From assembly GCF_918697865.1 (NCBI RefSeq), contig NZ_CAKKMV010000008.1, positions 62,001-126,000 of the forward strand: a DNA stretch of 64,000 nucleotides, given 5' to 3'. This document shows positions 1 to 8,306 of the stretch, piece by piece. Each line of letters opens with the position of its first letter. The stretch's first letter is position 1. The notes beneath the pieces are model-generated. The model was not told the origin of the DNA. It did not search any database and worked only from the letters and a program-made list of their open reading frames with translations. The translations under genes were made by a program, and so were the position numbers. Source of the stretch: Massilia sp. Bi118 (GTDB lineage: Bacteria; Pseudomonadota; Gammaproteobacteria; Burkholderiales; Burkholderiaceae_D).

Positions 1-340
1 ACGGGTTGCGCAGCGAGGTCGTGTCCCGCCTGTTAGCCGAGGAGTGCGAAGTCTGCGGTACACGGGACGGACCATTCCAAGTTCATCATGTACGGAAGCT
101 GGCCGACCTGGACCAACCGGGGCGGAGGGAAAAACCTCTGTGGGTTAAGCGGATGGCTGCACGCAGACGCAAGACCCTCGTTACCTGCATACCGTGCCAC
201 GAGGAGATTCACCGAGCCCCGTGGCTTCAGAAAAGGCGTCACTGGAAAGCCGGATGAGATCGAAAGACTCACGTCCGGTTTGGGGAGGGGTGTCCGGAAA
301 AGTACCGCGCAAGCGGCAACTCGCCGGCTCCCTACTCCAC
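1..340 (+). mobile_element. Group II intron, 3' portion (inner intron)
   Basis: The window opens inside a bacterial group II intron. After the maturase-type reading frame comes a well-formed domain V at about 247-281: an 8-bp basal stem, the AGC triad, a GAAA-containing loop and a CG bulge on the 3' strand. Domain VI follows at 282-338, with strands 282-290 and 329-338 pairing around an unpaired A334. That A lies seven bases from the inferred 3' end (AC at 339-340), the usual branch-point spacing. The 5' part lies outside the window, so the subclass cannot be assigned. Confidence 0.8.
3..257 (+). CDS. Group II intron reverse transcriptase/maturase, C-terminal HNH fragment (partial)
   Basis: Only the last 84 or so residues are in the window; the frame is open to the left edge. 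They form an HNH endonuclease module: CEVCG, HHVRKL and CIPCHEEIH supply two Cys pairs and the His residues for zinc and metal binding. This is the C-terminal En domain typical of intron-encoded proteins, which nicks the second target strand during retrohoming. The reverse transcriptase and maturase X domains must lie upstream. The stop codon falls inside domain V of the intron, a common arrangement in bacterial introns. The identification rests on the HNH pattern plus the RNA structure that follows. Confidence 0.85.
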   Translation, partial: GLRSEVVSRLLAEECEVCGTRDGPFQVHHVRKLADLDQPGRREKPLWVKRMAARRRKTLVTCIPCHEEIHRAPWLQKRRHWKAG

Positions 341-395
341 TGCACGTACGGTTCTTAGGGGAGGGGGAAACCGCGAGGTTTTCTCCTTACCCAAC
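341..395 (+). mobile_element. 3' remnant of a second (outer) group II intron
   Basis: Immediately after the end of the first intron, 343-354 reads like the 3' strand of a group II domain V (GCACGTACGGTT). A second complete domain VI follows at about 357-392. Its arms, 357-373 and 378-392, pair across a GCGA loop, with an unpaired A389 again seven bases from an AC end (394-395). The 5' half of this domain V is not adjacent. The simplest reading is that the first intron was inserted into domain V of this one, giving a twintron. The outer 5' part would lie left of the window. Confidence 0.65.
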
Positions 396-430
396 TTCAT
401 ACGAGGGTTCGATTCCCTTCACCCGCTCCA
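396..430 (+). tRNA. tRNA-Gly (probable UCC isoacceptor), 3' portion only
   Basis: This stretch has a T-arm (GAGGG, TTCGATT loop, CCCTT), the acceptor strand CACCCGC, discriminator T and encoded CCA, as in proteobacterial tRNA-Gly genes. A 4-base variable region and about three bases of the anticodon stem precede the T-arm. The 5' part, including the anticodon, is not in the window and is separated by intron sequence. The gene is therefore either interrupted by the introns or a displaced 3' fragment. Isoacceptor identity is inferred from the acceptor and T-stem only. Confidence 0.6.
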
Positions 431-515
431 GTCGCTCCCGCCTTTACACCCCCGTAGTGCGGCTCCCATCTTGAAACTATGGCAAACTCGGGTCTTCCTC
501 CGACCTGACTTGACC

Positions 516-2570
516 ATGCAACAACACGCCCCGCGGCCCGAAGATCCATTGCACGACACTGACAGCCTTGCCGGCTCGCTCATGTTCCTGAGCGGAGGCG
601 GCGAGGCCGGGGCACTGATGCGCAGCCAGGACTGGAGCGAGTCGCCGCTCGGGCATCCGCGCACCTGGCCGCAGGCGCTGCGCACCCTGGTCGGGCTGAT
701 GCTCAACTCGGGGTTTCCGATGTTCGTCGCCTGGGGCGAGGAACTCGGCTTCCTGTACAACGACCCCTACCGCGACATCCTGGGCGACAAGCACCCGCGC
801 GCGATGGGACGGCGCTTCCACGACATCTGGGCGGAAATCTGGGACGACATCGGTCCGCTGATCGACCGTGCGCTGCATGGCGAGGCGACCTATGCCGACC
901 GTCTGCTGCTGGTGATGAACCGCCACGGCTATGACGAGCCGACCTGGTTCACCTTTTCCTACTCGCCGGTGCGCGACGAGCACGGCGCCATCCGCGGCAT
1001 GCACTGCGCCTGCGTCGAGGTCACCGAGCAGGTGCTGGCCGAAAAATACCGCGACGAGGAGAACGAGCGCTTTCGCGCGCTGTTCGAGCAGGCCCCTGGC
1101 ATCATGGCCGTTCTGCGCGGGCCCGACCACGTGTTCGAACTGACCAACCAGTCCTACCTGCAGCTGATCGGCCATCGCCAGATCGTCGGCAGGGCCGCGC
1201 GCGACGCGCTGCCGGAAGTGACCGGACAGGGCTTCTTCGAGCTGCTCGACCGCGTCTACACCACCGGCGAACCCTTCGTCGGCCACGCCCTGCCGCTGCG
1301 CGTGCAGCTCGAGCCGGGCGGGCCGCTGGTGGAGCGCTTCGTCGACTTCGTCTACCAGCCGATCCGCGACGCCGGCGGCGCCGTCTCCGGCATCTTCGTC
1401 GAGGGCAGCGACGTCACCCTGCGCAAGCAGGTCGAGGACGAGCTGCGCGCCGCCAACCGCCAGAAGGACCAGTTCCTCGCCATGCTGGCCCATGAGCTGC
1501 GCAATCCGCTGGCGCCGATCATGACCGCGGCCCAGCTGCTGAAGGTCGGCAGGCTCGATGCGCGCAGCGTGGCCAACGCCAGCGAGATCATCGCGCGCCA
1601 GGCCGCCCACATGACCGACCTGGTGAACGACCTGCTGGACGTCTCGCGCGTCACCCGCGGCCTGGTCACGCTCGAGAAGGAAGAGCTGGACCTGAACGTG
1701 ATCGTGTCCGCCGCAGTGGAGCAGGTGCGTCCGCTGGTCGACGCGCGGCGCCACTCCCTGACCCTGCAGCTGTCCGGCCGCAGCGCCCACGTGGTCGGCG
1801 ACCGCACCCGCCTGGTGCAGGTGATCTCGAATATCCTCAACAATGCCGCCAAGTACACCGCGCCGGGCGGCCGCCTCACGCTATCGGTGACGGTGGACGA
1901 ACAGCGCGTGCTGGTGGCGGTGCGCGACAACGGCGTCGGCATCGCGCCCGACATCCTGCCCTACATCTTCGACCTCTTCACCCAGGCCGAGCGCACCCCT
2001 GACCGCTCGCAGGGCGGCCTCGGGATCGGCCTGGCGCTGGTGAAAAGCCTGGTGGCCCTGCATGGCGGCACCGTGCACGCGTCCAGCGACGGCATCGGCG
2101 AGGGCAGCGAATTCTGCATCTGCCTGCCGCGCCTCGCGGCGCCGGGCGGCATGGACGACGAGGCGACGCCGTCCGCCGGCCTGCAGGCGCCAGGCGCATT
2201 GCGCGTCATGGTAGTCGACGACAACGTCGACGCCGCCCAGATGCTGGCCGCGCTGCTCGAAGTGCAGGGCCATGCCGTCAGCGTCGAATACGACGGCAAG
2301 GGCGCGCTCGAACGGGTGCGGCGCGAGCACCATGAGGTGCTGCTGCTCGACATTGGCCTGCCCGACCTGGATGGCTACGAGCTGGCGCGGCGCCTGCGCG
2401 GTCAGCCCGAAAGCGCGGATGCGACCCTGGTCGCCCTGACCGGCTATGGGCAGAGCCAGGACCGCAAGGAGGCCGAGCAGGCGGGCTTCGACCACTACCT
2501 CGTCAAGCCGGCGGATATGGACCAGGTCAACGAGGTGCTGGCGGCCGCCGCCAAGGCGCACGGGCGTTAG
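516..2570 (+). CDS. Hybrid sensor histidine kinase/response regulator with PAS domains
   Basis: A soluble multi-domain signalling protein of about 684 residues with no membrane segment. An N-terminal PAS-like domain (about 40-175) and a second PAS domain (about 185-305) probably sense a ligand. A HisKA domain has its H-box around His326 (AHELRNPL). An ATP-binding HATPase_c domain (about 430-545) carries NNAAKY, DNGVGI and GLGIGLAL boxes. A C-terminal receiver domain has its phospho-acceptor Asp612 (DIGLPDLDG) and a conserved Lys (LVKP). The ATG at 516 fits the start of this kinase family better than the upstream TTG at 471, though neither has a clear Shine-Dalgarno sequence. No output domain or partner regulator is adjacent, so the pathway is unknown. 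Confidence 0.88.
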   Translation: MQQHAPRPEDPLHDTDSLAGSLMFLSGGGEAGALMRSQDWSESPLGHPRTWPQALRTLVGLMLNSGFPMFVAWGEELGFLYNDPYRDILGDKHPRAMGRRFHDIWAEIWDDIGPLIDRALHGEATYADRLLLVMNRHGYDEPTWFTFSYSPVRDEHGAIRGMHCACVEVTEQVLAEKYRDEENERFRALFEQAPGIMAVLRGPDHVFELTNQSYLQLIGHRQIVGRAARDALPEVTGQGFFELLDRVYTTGEPFVGHALPLRVQLEPGGPLVERFVDFVYQPIRDAGGAVSGIFVEGSDVTLRKQVEDELRAANRQKDQFLAMLAHELRNPLAPIMTAAQLLKVGRLDARSVANASEIIARQAAHMTDLVNDLLDVSRVTRGLVTLEKEELDLNVIVSAAVEQVRPLVDARRHSLTLQLSGRSAHVVGDRTRLVQVISNILNNAAKYTAPGGRLTLSVTVDEQRVLVAVRDNGVGIAPDILPYIFDLFTQAERTPDRSQGGLGIGLALVKSLVALHGGTVHASSDGIGEGSEFCICLPRLAAPGGMDDEATPSAGLQAPGALRVMVVDDNVDAAQMLAALLEVQGHAVSVEYDGKGALERVRREHHEVLLLDIGLPDLDGYELARRLRGQPESADATLVALTGYGQSQDRKEAEQAGFDHYLVKPADMDQVNEVLAAAAKAHGR

Positions 2571-2627
2571 CGGGGCGCCTGCCGGCGCTGTCATCAAACC
2601 GTCATACGGGCTGGCTAAACTTGCCGC

Positions 2628-5336
2628 ATGAGCAAGCCCAGCACGCATACCGCCCCGCGCACCCACCGATTCCTCGCGCTGCTGTGGCCCGCGCTGGCCG
2701 TGCTGGCCTGCGCCGCGCTGTGGACCGCCGCCCTGCTGCGCGCGAACACCGAGCAGCGCCGCGCCGAAGAACAGGCCTTCAAGGAAGCCGACGCCTACGC
2801 CGAAGCCTACGAGCAGTACGTGACGCGCTCGATCGCGCAGATGGACCAGATCACGATGCAGCTCAAGCACAGCTGGGAGCACTCGCACAACCGCGCCCTG
2901 GTCGAGGACATGCGGCGCGACGGCATGTTCACCGACAGCGCCTTCCTCGCCGTCGGCGTGATCGGGCGCGACGGCCGGCCGGCATCGACGAGCGGCATGC
3001 GGCCTGGCCTCGATACCGATTTATCCGGCGCCGCCTTCTTCCGCCAGCACCGCGATAACAACTCCTCCGCGCTGCGCATCGCCATGCCGCCGCCGGAGCT
3101 GGGCATGCGCGGCGCGGTGCTGTTCACGCGCCGCCTCGATACCGGCGACGACGAATTCGACGGCGTGCTGCTGATGGCGGTCGATGCCGCCTATTTCACC
3201 TCCTTCGTCAGCTCGCCGACTCTCGGTGCGCACAGCCTGCTGGCGCTGGTCGGCAGCGAGGGCGGCTTGCGCATCGAGCAGGACAGCCAGGGCGTCGTAC
3301 GCACCGATACACGCGCTTCGCTGCTGCCGGCGAATGCCGATCGCTGGCCGGTGGCGCGCGGCGTGCAACTAGTCGATGCGAAAGCAGGGCAGGCCGGCTT
3401 CGGCGACGGCCGCGCGCGCGTGCTGGGCTGGCGCCGTTCCAGCGCCTATCCGGTGGTGGCGCTGGTCGCGCTGTCGCACGAAGCCGTGCTGGCCGGTGCA
3501 GACGCCTACTGGCAGGACAGCCGCACCTACACCTCGATCGCCACGGCGGTGCTGCTGCTGATGGCCGGTATCGCCACCATGCTGTCGCTGCGGGCCGCTG
3601 CGCGGGCGCGCGAGCAGGACGAAGTGGCGCGCGCCTACCGCACCGCCACCGAGAGCGGCAACGACGGCTTCTACATGGTCGCGCCGCTACGCGACCGCAA
3701 GGGCCAGATCCTCGATTTCCGCATCGTCGACTGCAATGAGCGCGGCGCCTTCTTCTACGGGATGACGCGCGAGCGCCTGGTCGGCAGCATTGTTTCGCAG
3801 TTCGATCACGGCCTCGGTTCGGCCGAACTGATCGCGACCTATCGCCAGGCGATGGCGACCGGCTTCCACCAGGAAGACCGGCGCATGCCGGAGCTCGTCG
3901 CGTCCGAGGGCAGGCAACTGAACATCCGCTGGGGCCACCGGCGCCTGGTGCGGGTCGGCGACGGCCTGGCCGTCACCCTGCAGGACATCAGCGAACGCAA
4001 GGAACACGAAGTGCAGCTGGCGCGCCTGGCCAACGAGGACAGCCTGACCGGCCTGCCGAACCGCCACTGGTTCCTGCACTTCGTACCGTCCGCGCTGGCG
4101 CAGGCGGAAGCGAAGGGCCAGGGCCTGGCCCTGCTGTTCATCGACCTTGACGAATTCAAGCAGGTCAACGACTCGCACGGCCACGCGGTCGGCGACCGCC
4201 TGCTGAAGGCCGCCGCCACCCGATTGCTGTCGCAGCTGCGTCCGGGCGACCGCGTGGCGCGCTTCGGCGGCGACGAGTTCATCGTCCTGCTCAGCCCCTT
4301 CGACACCGACGAGCAAGTCGCCATGGTGGCACAGCGCATCATCCAATCCTTCAGCAAGCCCTTCCAGATCGACCAGGAGCAGCACGCGATCGGCGCTTCG
4401 GTCGGCATCAGCGTGTACCCGCGCGACGGCAAGGACGCCGCCACCCTGATCCGCCACAGCGACATCGCCATGTACGCCGGGAAGAACGAGGGCAAGGGCC
4501 AGTACCGCTTCTTCGAGCCGGCCCAGTCCACGACCCTGAAGACCCGCGCCCAGCTCCGCCAGCGCCTGCTGGAAGCGATCGAGAAGCGCCAGTTCGTGTT
4601 GCACTACCAGCCGCGCGTCGACACCTGCAGCGGCGAGCTGCTGAGCATGGAGGCGCTGCTGCGCTGGGAGCATCCGCAGCTGGGCATGATCCGTCCCGAC
4701 GAATTCATTCCGCTGGCCGAAGCGAGCGGCCTGATCGTGCCAATCGGCGCGATCGTGATCGACCAGGCCTGCGCCCAGCTGGCAACGTGGTCGGCGCAGG
4801 GCCTGCCGGCGGCGCCGGTGTCCATCAACGTCTCGCCCAAGCAGTTCCTGCGCGGCGGCGTGCGGAGAGAACTGGCCGAGGCTTTGGCGCGCCACGCTGT
4901 GCCGGCGCGCCTGCTCGAGGTCGAGATCACGGAGTCCGCGATGATGGGCGACCAGGATGAGATCCTGGCCGAGCTGGCGGCGATCCGCGCACTGGGCGTC
5001 AAGCTGCACGTCGACGACTTCGGCACCGGCTACTCCTCGCTGTCGCAACTGCAGCGCATGAAGATGGACGTGCTGAAGGTCGACCGCTCCTTTACCGCCG
5101 AGCTGGGGCGCTCGAAGGAGGGCACCGTGTTCTTCCAGGCGATCGTCTCGATGGCGCACGCGCTGGGCATGGAGGTGGTGGCCGAGGGCGTGGAGAATGC
5201 GGACCAGCTGGCGATCCTGCGCACGCTGGGCTGTAACGAGGTCCAGGGCTATCTGGTGGCGCGGCCGATGGCGGCGGAGGCGATGGCGCCGCTGCTGGCG
5301 CGGCGGTTTTTGTTTGATGAGAGGCTGGCGGCTTGA
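2628..5336 (+). CDS. Membrane GGDEF-EAL bifunctional cyclic-di-GMP protein with PAS domain
   Basis: A 902-residue inner-membrane protein. TM1 (about 18-38) and TM2 (about 304-328) flank a Cache-like periplasmic sensor region. A PAS domain (about 335-460) and GGDEF (about 465-625) follow. The GGDEF motif is intact at residue 547, with an RPGD inhibitory I-site five residues upstream. The EAL domain (about 650-890) keeps EAL at 675 (EALLRW), an EITES glutamate, [10 protein letters not shown] and LKVDRSF. Both the diguanylate cyclase and phosphodiesterase sites look catalytically competent, so the net direction cannot be told from sequence. It starts 57 bases after the hybrid kinase and may be co-transcribed with it. 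Confidence 0.92.
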   Translation: MSKPSTHTAPRTHRFLALLWPALAVLACAALWTAALLRANTEQRRAEEQAFKEADAYAEAYEQYVTRSIAQMDQITMQLKHSWEHSHNRALVEDMRRDGMFTDSAFLAVGVIGRDGRPASTSGMRPGLDTDLSGAAFFRQHRDNNSSALRIAMPPPELGMRGAVLFTRRLDTGDDEFDGVLLMAVDAAYFTSFVSSPTLGAHSLLALVGSEGGLRIEQDSQGVVRTDTRASLLPANADRWPVARGVQLVDAKAGQAGFGDGRARVLGWRRSSAYPVVALVALSHEAVLAGADAYWQDSRTYTSIATAVLLLMAGIATMLSLRAAARAREQDEVARAYRTATESGNDGFYMVAPLRDRKGQILDFRIVDCNERGAFFYGMTRERLVGSIVSQFDHGLGSAELIATYRQAMATGFHQEDRRMPELVASEGRQLNIRWGHRRLVRVGDGLAVTLQDISERKEHEVQLARLANEDSLTGLPNRHWFLHFVPSALAQAEAKGQGLALLFIDLDEFKQVNDSHGHAVGDRLLKAAATRLLSQLRPGDRVARFGGDEFIVLLSPFDTDEQVAMVAQRIIQSFSKPFQIDQEQHAIGASVGISVYPRDGKDAATLIRHSDIAMYAGKNEGKGQYRFFEPAQSTTLKTRAQLRQRLLEAIEKRQFVLHYQPRVDTCSGELLSMEALLRWEHPQLGMIRPDEFIPLAEASGLIVPIGAIVIDQACAQLATWSAQGLPAAPVSINVSPKQFLRGGVRRELAEALARHAVPARLLEVEITESAMMGDQDEILAELAAIRALGVKLHVDDFGTGYSSLSQLQRMKMDVLKVDRSFTAELGRSKEGTVFFQAIVSMAHALGMEVVAEGVENADQLAILRTLGCNEVQGYLVARPMAAEAMAPLLARRFLFDERLAA

Positions 5337-5359
5337 ACTGAGGCCGGCGGCCGAAAAAT

Positions 5360-5446
5360 GTCGTCCCCGCGAAGGCGGGGATCCAAGTTTTGTTTGAGCA
5401 GCCGAAACGCATGCAAACTTGGGTTCCCGCCTGCGCGGGAACGACG
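5360..5446. repeat. REPIN-like inverted pair of palindromic repeats (copy 1)
   Basis: Two short GC-rich hairpins of the type GTCGTCCCCGCG-AAGG-CGGGG are each followed by CCAAGTT. They lie head to head, with the CCAAGTT ends facing inwards. The same unit recurs near 24.3, 40.5, 43.8 and 47.2 kb, always between genes. It sits between the convergent GGDEF-EAL gene and the AspA/AstE-type gene. Confidence 0.85.
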
Positions 5447-5451
5447 GTCTG

Positions 5452-6570
5452 CTAACTACCCAGCAGGCTCCCCGTACGCCAGGCCGTGCCTCCGGCGATC
5501 TTACAGACATGCATCCCGCGCAGCAGGTGCCGGTGCGCCGTGCTGGCAAACAGAACACCGGACTGCGTACAGCGCAGCGTGCTCACCTTGCCGCTGACCG
5601 GGTTGACGATGTCGGCGACGGCATCGCCGGCCTGCACGCGCTCGCCCAGCTTTTTCAAAAACACCAGCACGCCCGAGTGCGGCGCTGCGATCGGCTCCAC
5701 GCCTTCCAGCGGGGTCGGCTCGGCGATCAGGGCCGGCAGCGGCGCGCGTTCGAGGTCCAGCACGCCCTGGATCGCCAGGTATTGCAGCAGGCCCTGCGCG
5801 TCCTTTTCGGCCAGGTCGTAGCGCACGTCCATCTCGCCGCGCAGCTCGACGGTCACGGCGACGCAGCCCATCGGGATCGGCGTGTCCGGCCCGAAGTGGT
5901 CGGCCAGCTCCCACCACAGGCGGCTGCAGGCTTCGTCGAAGGGTTCGCCGCCGGACTCGCGCGCCAGCAGGGTCGCGTGCGCCCCCAGCAGCGCCGCCAG
6001 CGGCTTGACCTGATCGGCCAGCGGCGTGCCGCAGTAGAGGTGCAGCACGGCCTCGTTATCGCAGTGCAGGTCGAGCATGATGTCGGCGTCGATGGCCATG
6101 CCGAGCAGGGTCTTCTTGAGGTCCTGGGTCGGATTGTCGGTCTTCCAGTCGGCGACGGAGCGGCGCGCATGCTCGCGCACCAGGACTGCGTTGGCCTGCG
6201 GGTCCGCGCCCAGCTTGTCCTTCAGGGATGCCTTCAGGTCGGCGGCGGCGTGCTTGTAGAAGCGGTTGAAATTGTGGCCGCTGGCGAGGTCGTAGCGGCC
6301 GAAGGGGGCGCCGTGGACGACCTGCGACAGGCCGATCGGATTCGCGGCCGGCACCAGGATGATCTCGCCCTTGATCCGGCCCTCGGCTTCGAGGCGCTCC
6401 AGCTCGCGCCGCAGCACGTGGGCGACCAGCATGGCCGGCACTTCGTCGGCGTGCAGCGAGGCCTGGATGTAGACCTTTTTGCCGGTGCCAGGTGTACCGA
6501 AGTGGTAGGACGTCAGCTGGAACGTGGCGACGTTGTCTTCGGTCGCGATCGGGTGGGACATGGACTGCAT
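5452..6570 (-). CDS. Succinylglutamate desuccinylase/aspartoacylase (AstE/AspA) family protein
   Basis: A 372-residue zinc-dependent deacylase or carboxypeptidase-like protein. HADE near the N-terminus supplies the His and Glu zinc ligands. LDLHCD in the middle provides the second His. NFNR and the arginine-rich stretch between them are typical substrate-binding elements of the M14 AspA/AstE branch. The C-terminal 90 residues form the beta-rich domain seen in this group. The ATG at 6570 has a GGAGAG ribosome-binding site; a Met three codons later is an alternative. The acyl-amino-acid substrate cannot be told from sequence, and no arginine succinyltransferase genes are nearby. Confidence 0.85.
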   Translation of the reverse strand: MQSMSHPIATEDNVATFQLTSYHFGTPGTGKKVYIQASLHADEVPAMLVAHVLRRELERLEAEGRIKGEIILVPAANPIGLSQVVHGAPFGRYDLASGHNFNRFYKHAAADLKASLKDKLGADPQANAVLVREHARRSVADWKTDNPTQDLKKTLLGMAIDADIMLDLHCDNEAVLHLYCGTPLADQVKPLAALLGAHATLLARESGGEPFDEACSRLWWELADHFGPDTPIPMGCVAVTVELRGEMDVRYDLAEKDAQGLLQYLAIQGVLDLERAPLPALIAEPTPLEGVEPIAAPHSGVLVFLKKLGERVQAGDAVADIVNPVSGKVSTLRCTQSGVLFASTAHRHLLRGMHVCKIAGGTAWRTGSLLGS

Positions 6571-6644
6571 GCTTTTTCTCTCTCCATTCGGCGAAGCGCC
6601 ATTATGAATGAGAACCGTGCGCGGCCACGTCCCGTTCCGATGGA

Positions 6645-7280
6645 TCAGCCTTTGCGGCGGCGCGCCGCGGCAGCACCCAGCACGCCCAGGCCCAGCAGGG
6701 CCAGCGAGGCCGGTTCCGGGACGTCGGAAGGCGTCGCCGGGTCGGTGATGGTGATCGAGCCCCACACCGGACCGGTAAAGTGAAGGTCGTCGCCGATGCT
6801 GCCGCTGACGGCCAGGAAGCCCCAGTCCTGGCCCGCTTCCAGCTCCAGCGCGAAGGTCTTGTGCTCGACCTTGCCGTCGGTATCGCTGGCCAGCAGGGTG
6901 CGGGTGGCGGTGCTGCCCTGCCAGATGTACAGGTTGGCGGCCGAGCCATCCCACGCCGTATTGGTGATCAGGTCGATGCCCAGGGTCAGCGAGCCGGCAG
7001 TAGCGGCGGTGGTCTTGAACACATAGGTCTGGGTCGGGGTGCCCATCCAGAAGCCCGCGCCCAGATATTTGTAGGACAGGGTATTGCCGGTCACCGAGAC
7101 GTCGCTGACGTATTCGGCGACGTTCCAGCTGTTGTCCTGGTCCCAGACGCCGGTCCAGGTCTGGCCCAGTGCACCCTTGTCCGTGACAGGAACGTCGGTC
7201 CAGACGATATCGGCCGATGCCGGCAGGGCCAGCGCGGTGAGGGAAGCGGCCAAGGCCAGGGAGGTGATGAAGCTCTTCAT
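6645..7280 (-). CDS. PEP-CTERM sorting domain-containing secreted protein
   Basis: A 211-residue exported protein. It has a signal peptide ending near ALPASA and a beta-rich body of about 155 residues without a recognised enzymatic motif. The C-terminal PEP-CTERM signal consists of VPEPASLALLG, a short hydrophobic helix and ARRRKG. By family knowledge this tail is recognised by an EpsH-type exosortase and removed as the protein is delivered to the cell surface or biofilm matrix. No exosortase is in this window. The role of the body is unknown. Confidence 0.9.
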   Translation of the reverse strand: MKSFITSLALAASLTALALPASADIVWTDVPVTDKGALGQTWTGVWDQDNSWNVAEYVSDVSVTGNTLSYKYLGAGFWMGTPTQTYVFKTTAATAGSLTLGIDLITNTAWDGSAANLYIWQGSTATRTLLASDTDGKVEHKTFALELEAGQDWGFLAVSGSIGDDLHFTGPVWGSITITDPATPSDVPEPASLALLGLGVLGAAAARRRKG

Positions 7281-7410
7281 GCTAATTCCTGTATTGATAG
7301 AAACGATGTTTGCAATTAAGCAAATTTCATGCCTTCAAGGAAAATGTCAGAAAAAACAAACGCTTAAGTTTGCATTGGGAACCGCAGTGTAAAGTCTGCC
7401 GACAGGCGCT

Positions 7411-7418
7411 GCTATAAT
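7411..7418 (+). promoter_or_regulatory. Extended -10 promoter element before trmB
   Basis: TGCTATAAT (7410-7418) is a consensus TATAAT hexamer with an extended TGn element, 31 bases before the chosen trmB start. No good -35 hexamer lies at 16-18 bases, which is tolerated by extended -10 promoters. It argues against the in-frame ATG at 7417, which overlaps the box. Confidence 0.55.
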
Positions 7419-7449
7419 GTCGCCCTTTTCTCCTGTCACACGACCGATC

Positions 7450-8169
7450 ATGTCCTCCGATACGCCCACCAACAGCCAAGGCCGTCCGATGCTCTACGAC
7501 CCGACCGAGCACCGCATCCGCAGCTTCGTCACCCGCGCGGGACGGCTGTCGACCGGGCAGGCGCGCGCGCTCGAGGAATTCGGGCCGAAGTTCATGATCG
7601 AGTACCGCAAGGAAGCCTTCGACTTCCACGCGCCCTTCGGCCGCAAGGCGCCGCTGGTGCTGGAAATCGGCTTCGGCATGGGCGACACCACGGCCCACAT
7701 CGCCAGGGCCATGCCGGACACGGATTTCGTCGGCGTCGAAGTGCACACCCCGGGCGTGGGCAGCCTGCTCAAGCAGATCGGCGAACAGGGCATCGAGAAC
7801 CTGCGCCTGATCCAGCACGATGCGGTCGAGGTGCTGAACAACATGATCGCCGACGGCTCGCTGTCCGGCGTGCACATCTTCTTCCCGGACCCCTGGCACA
7901 AGGCGCGCCACAACAAGCGCCGCCTGATTCAGCCGCCTTTCGTCAAGCTGCTGTGCGAAAAGCTGGCGCCGGGCGGCTACATCCACTGTGCCACCGACTG
8001 GGAAGACTACGCGGTGCAGATGCTGGAAGTGCTGGGCGCCGAGCCGATGCTGGCCAACACGGCCGAAACCTATGCGGAAAAGCCGTCCTACCGCCCGCTG
8101 ACCAAGTTCGAGAACCGCGGCCTGAAGCTGGGCCATGGGGTGTGGGACCTGGTGTTCACCAAAAAATGA
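7450..8169 (+). CDS. trmB: tRNA (guanine-N7-)-methyltransferase TrmB
   Basis: A 239-residue SAM-dependent enzyme that makes m7G46 in the variable loop of tRNAs. The SAM-binding motif LEIGFGMGD is at about 75-83. The TrmB signature [15 protein letters not shown] lies in the centre, and the C-terminal THxE-type substrate region is replaced by the usual beta-proteobacterial YRPLTKFE. Length matches E. coli TrmB. The start at 7450 is chosen because an in-frame ATG at 7417 falls inside the -10 box. Confidence 0.93.
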   Translation: MSSDTPTNSQGRPMLYDPTEHRIRSFVTRAGRLSTGQARALEEFGPKFMIEYRKEAFDFHAPFGRKAPLVLEIGFGMGDTTAHIARAMPDTDFVGVEVHTPGVGSLLKQIGEQGIENLRLIQHDAVEVLNNMIADGSLSGVHIFFPDPWHKARHNKRRLIQPPFVKLLCEKLAPGGYIHCATDWEDYAVQMLEVLGAEPMLANTAETYAEKPSYRPLTKFENRGLKLGHGVWDLVFTKK

Positions 8170-8177
8170 TTTACGTC

Positions 8178-8197
8178 GGCCCCGCGCAGGCGGGGCT
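8178..8197. repeat. Decayed single REP-type hairpin
   Basis: GCCCCGC-GCAG-GCGGGGC forms a perfect 7-bp hairpin just after trmB. It resembles one arm of the REPIN-like repeats but lacks the CCAAGTT tail. It could help terminate or stabilise the trmB transcript; no U-tract follows. Confidence 0.5.
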
Positions 8198-8267
8198 CGT
8201 CGTTCGTGCGCCCGGATTCGTCGCTCGTCCCATTTTCATAGGCGGTTCAGCCAGCCCTGCCTAGACT

Positions 8268-8295
8268 GTGATCGTTGCTATATATTAACGATCAC
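8268..8295. promoter_or_regulatory. 9-bp perfect dyad upstream of the LytS-type kinase
   Basis: GTGATCGTT, a 10-base AT-rich spacer and AACGATCAC form a perfect inverted repeat. It ends one base before the GGGAGG ribosome-binding site of the kinase gene. It could be a repressor or activator operator, or an RNA hairpin near the ribosome-binding site. It does not look like the direct-repeat sites usually bound by LytTR regulators. Confidence 0.6.
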
Positions 8296-8306
8296 GGGAG
8301 GGCATC

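Noticed and set aside
88..474. Frame over the intron ends and tRNA
   Set aside because: It crosses structured RNA (two domain VI elements and a tRNA 3' end) and has no coding signs.
5419..6783. Plus-strand frame of about 454 codons
   Set aside because: Antisense to the AspA/AstE-type gene and crosses a REPIN-like repeat; no family motifs.
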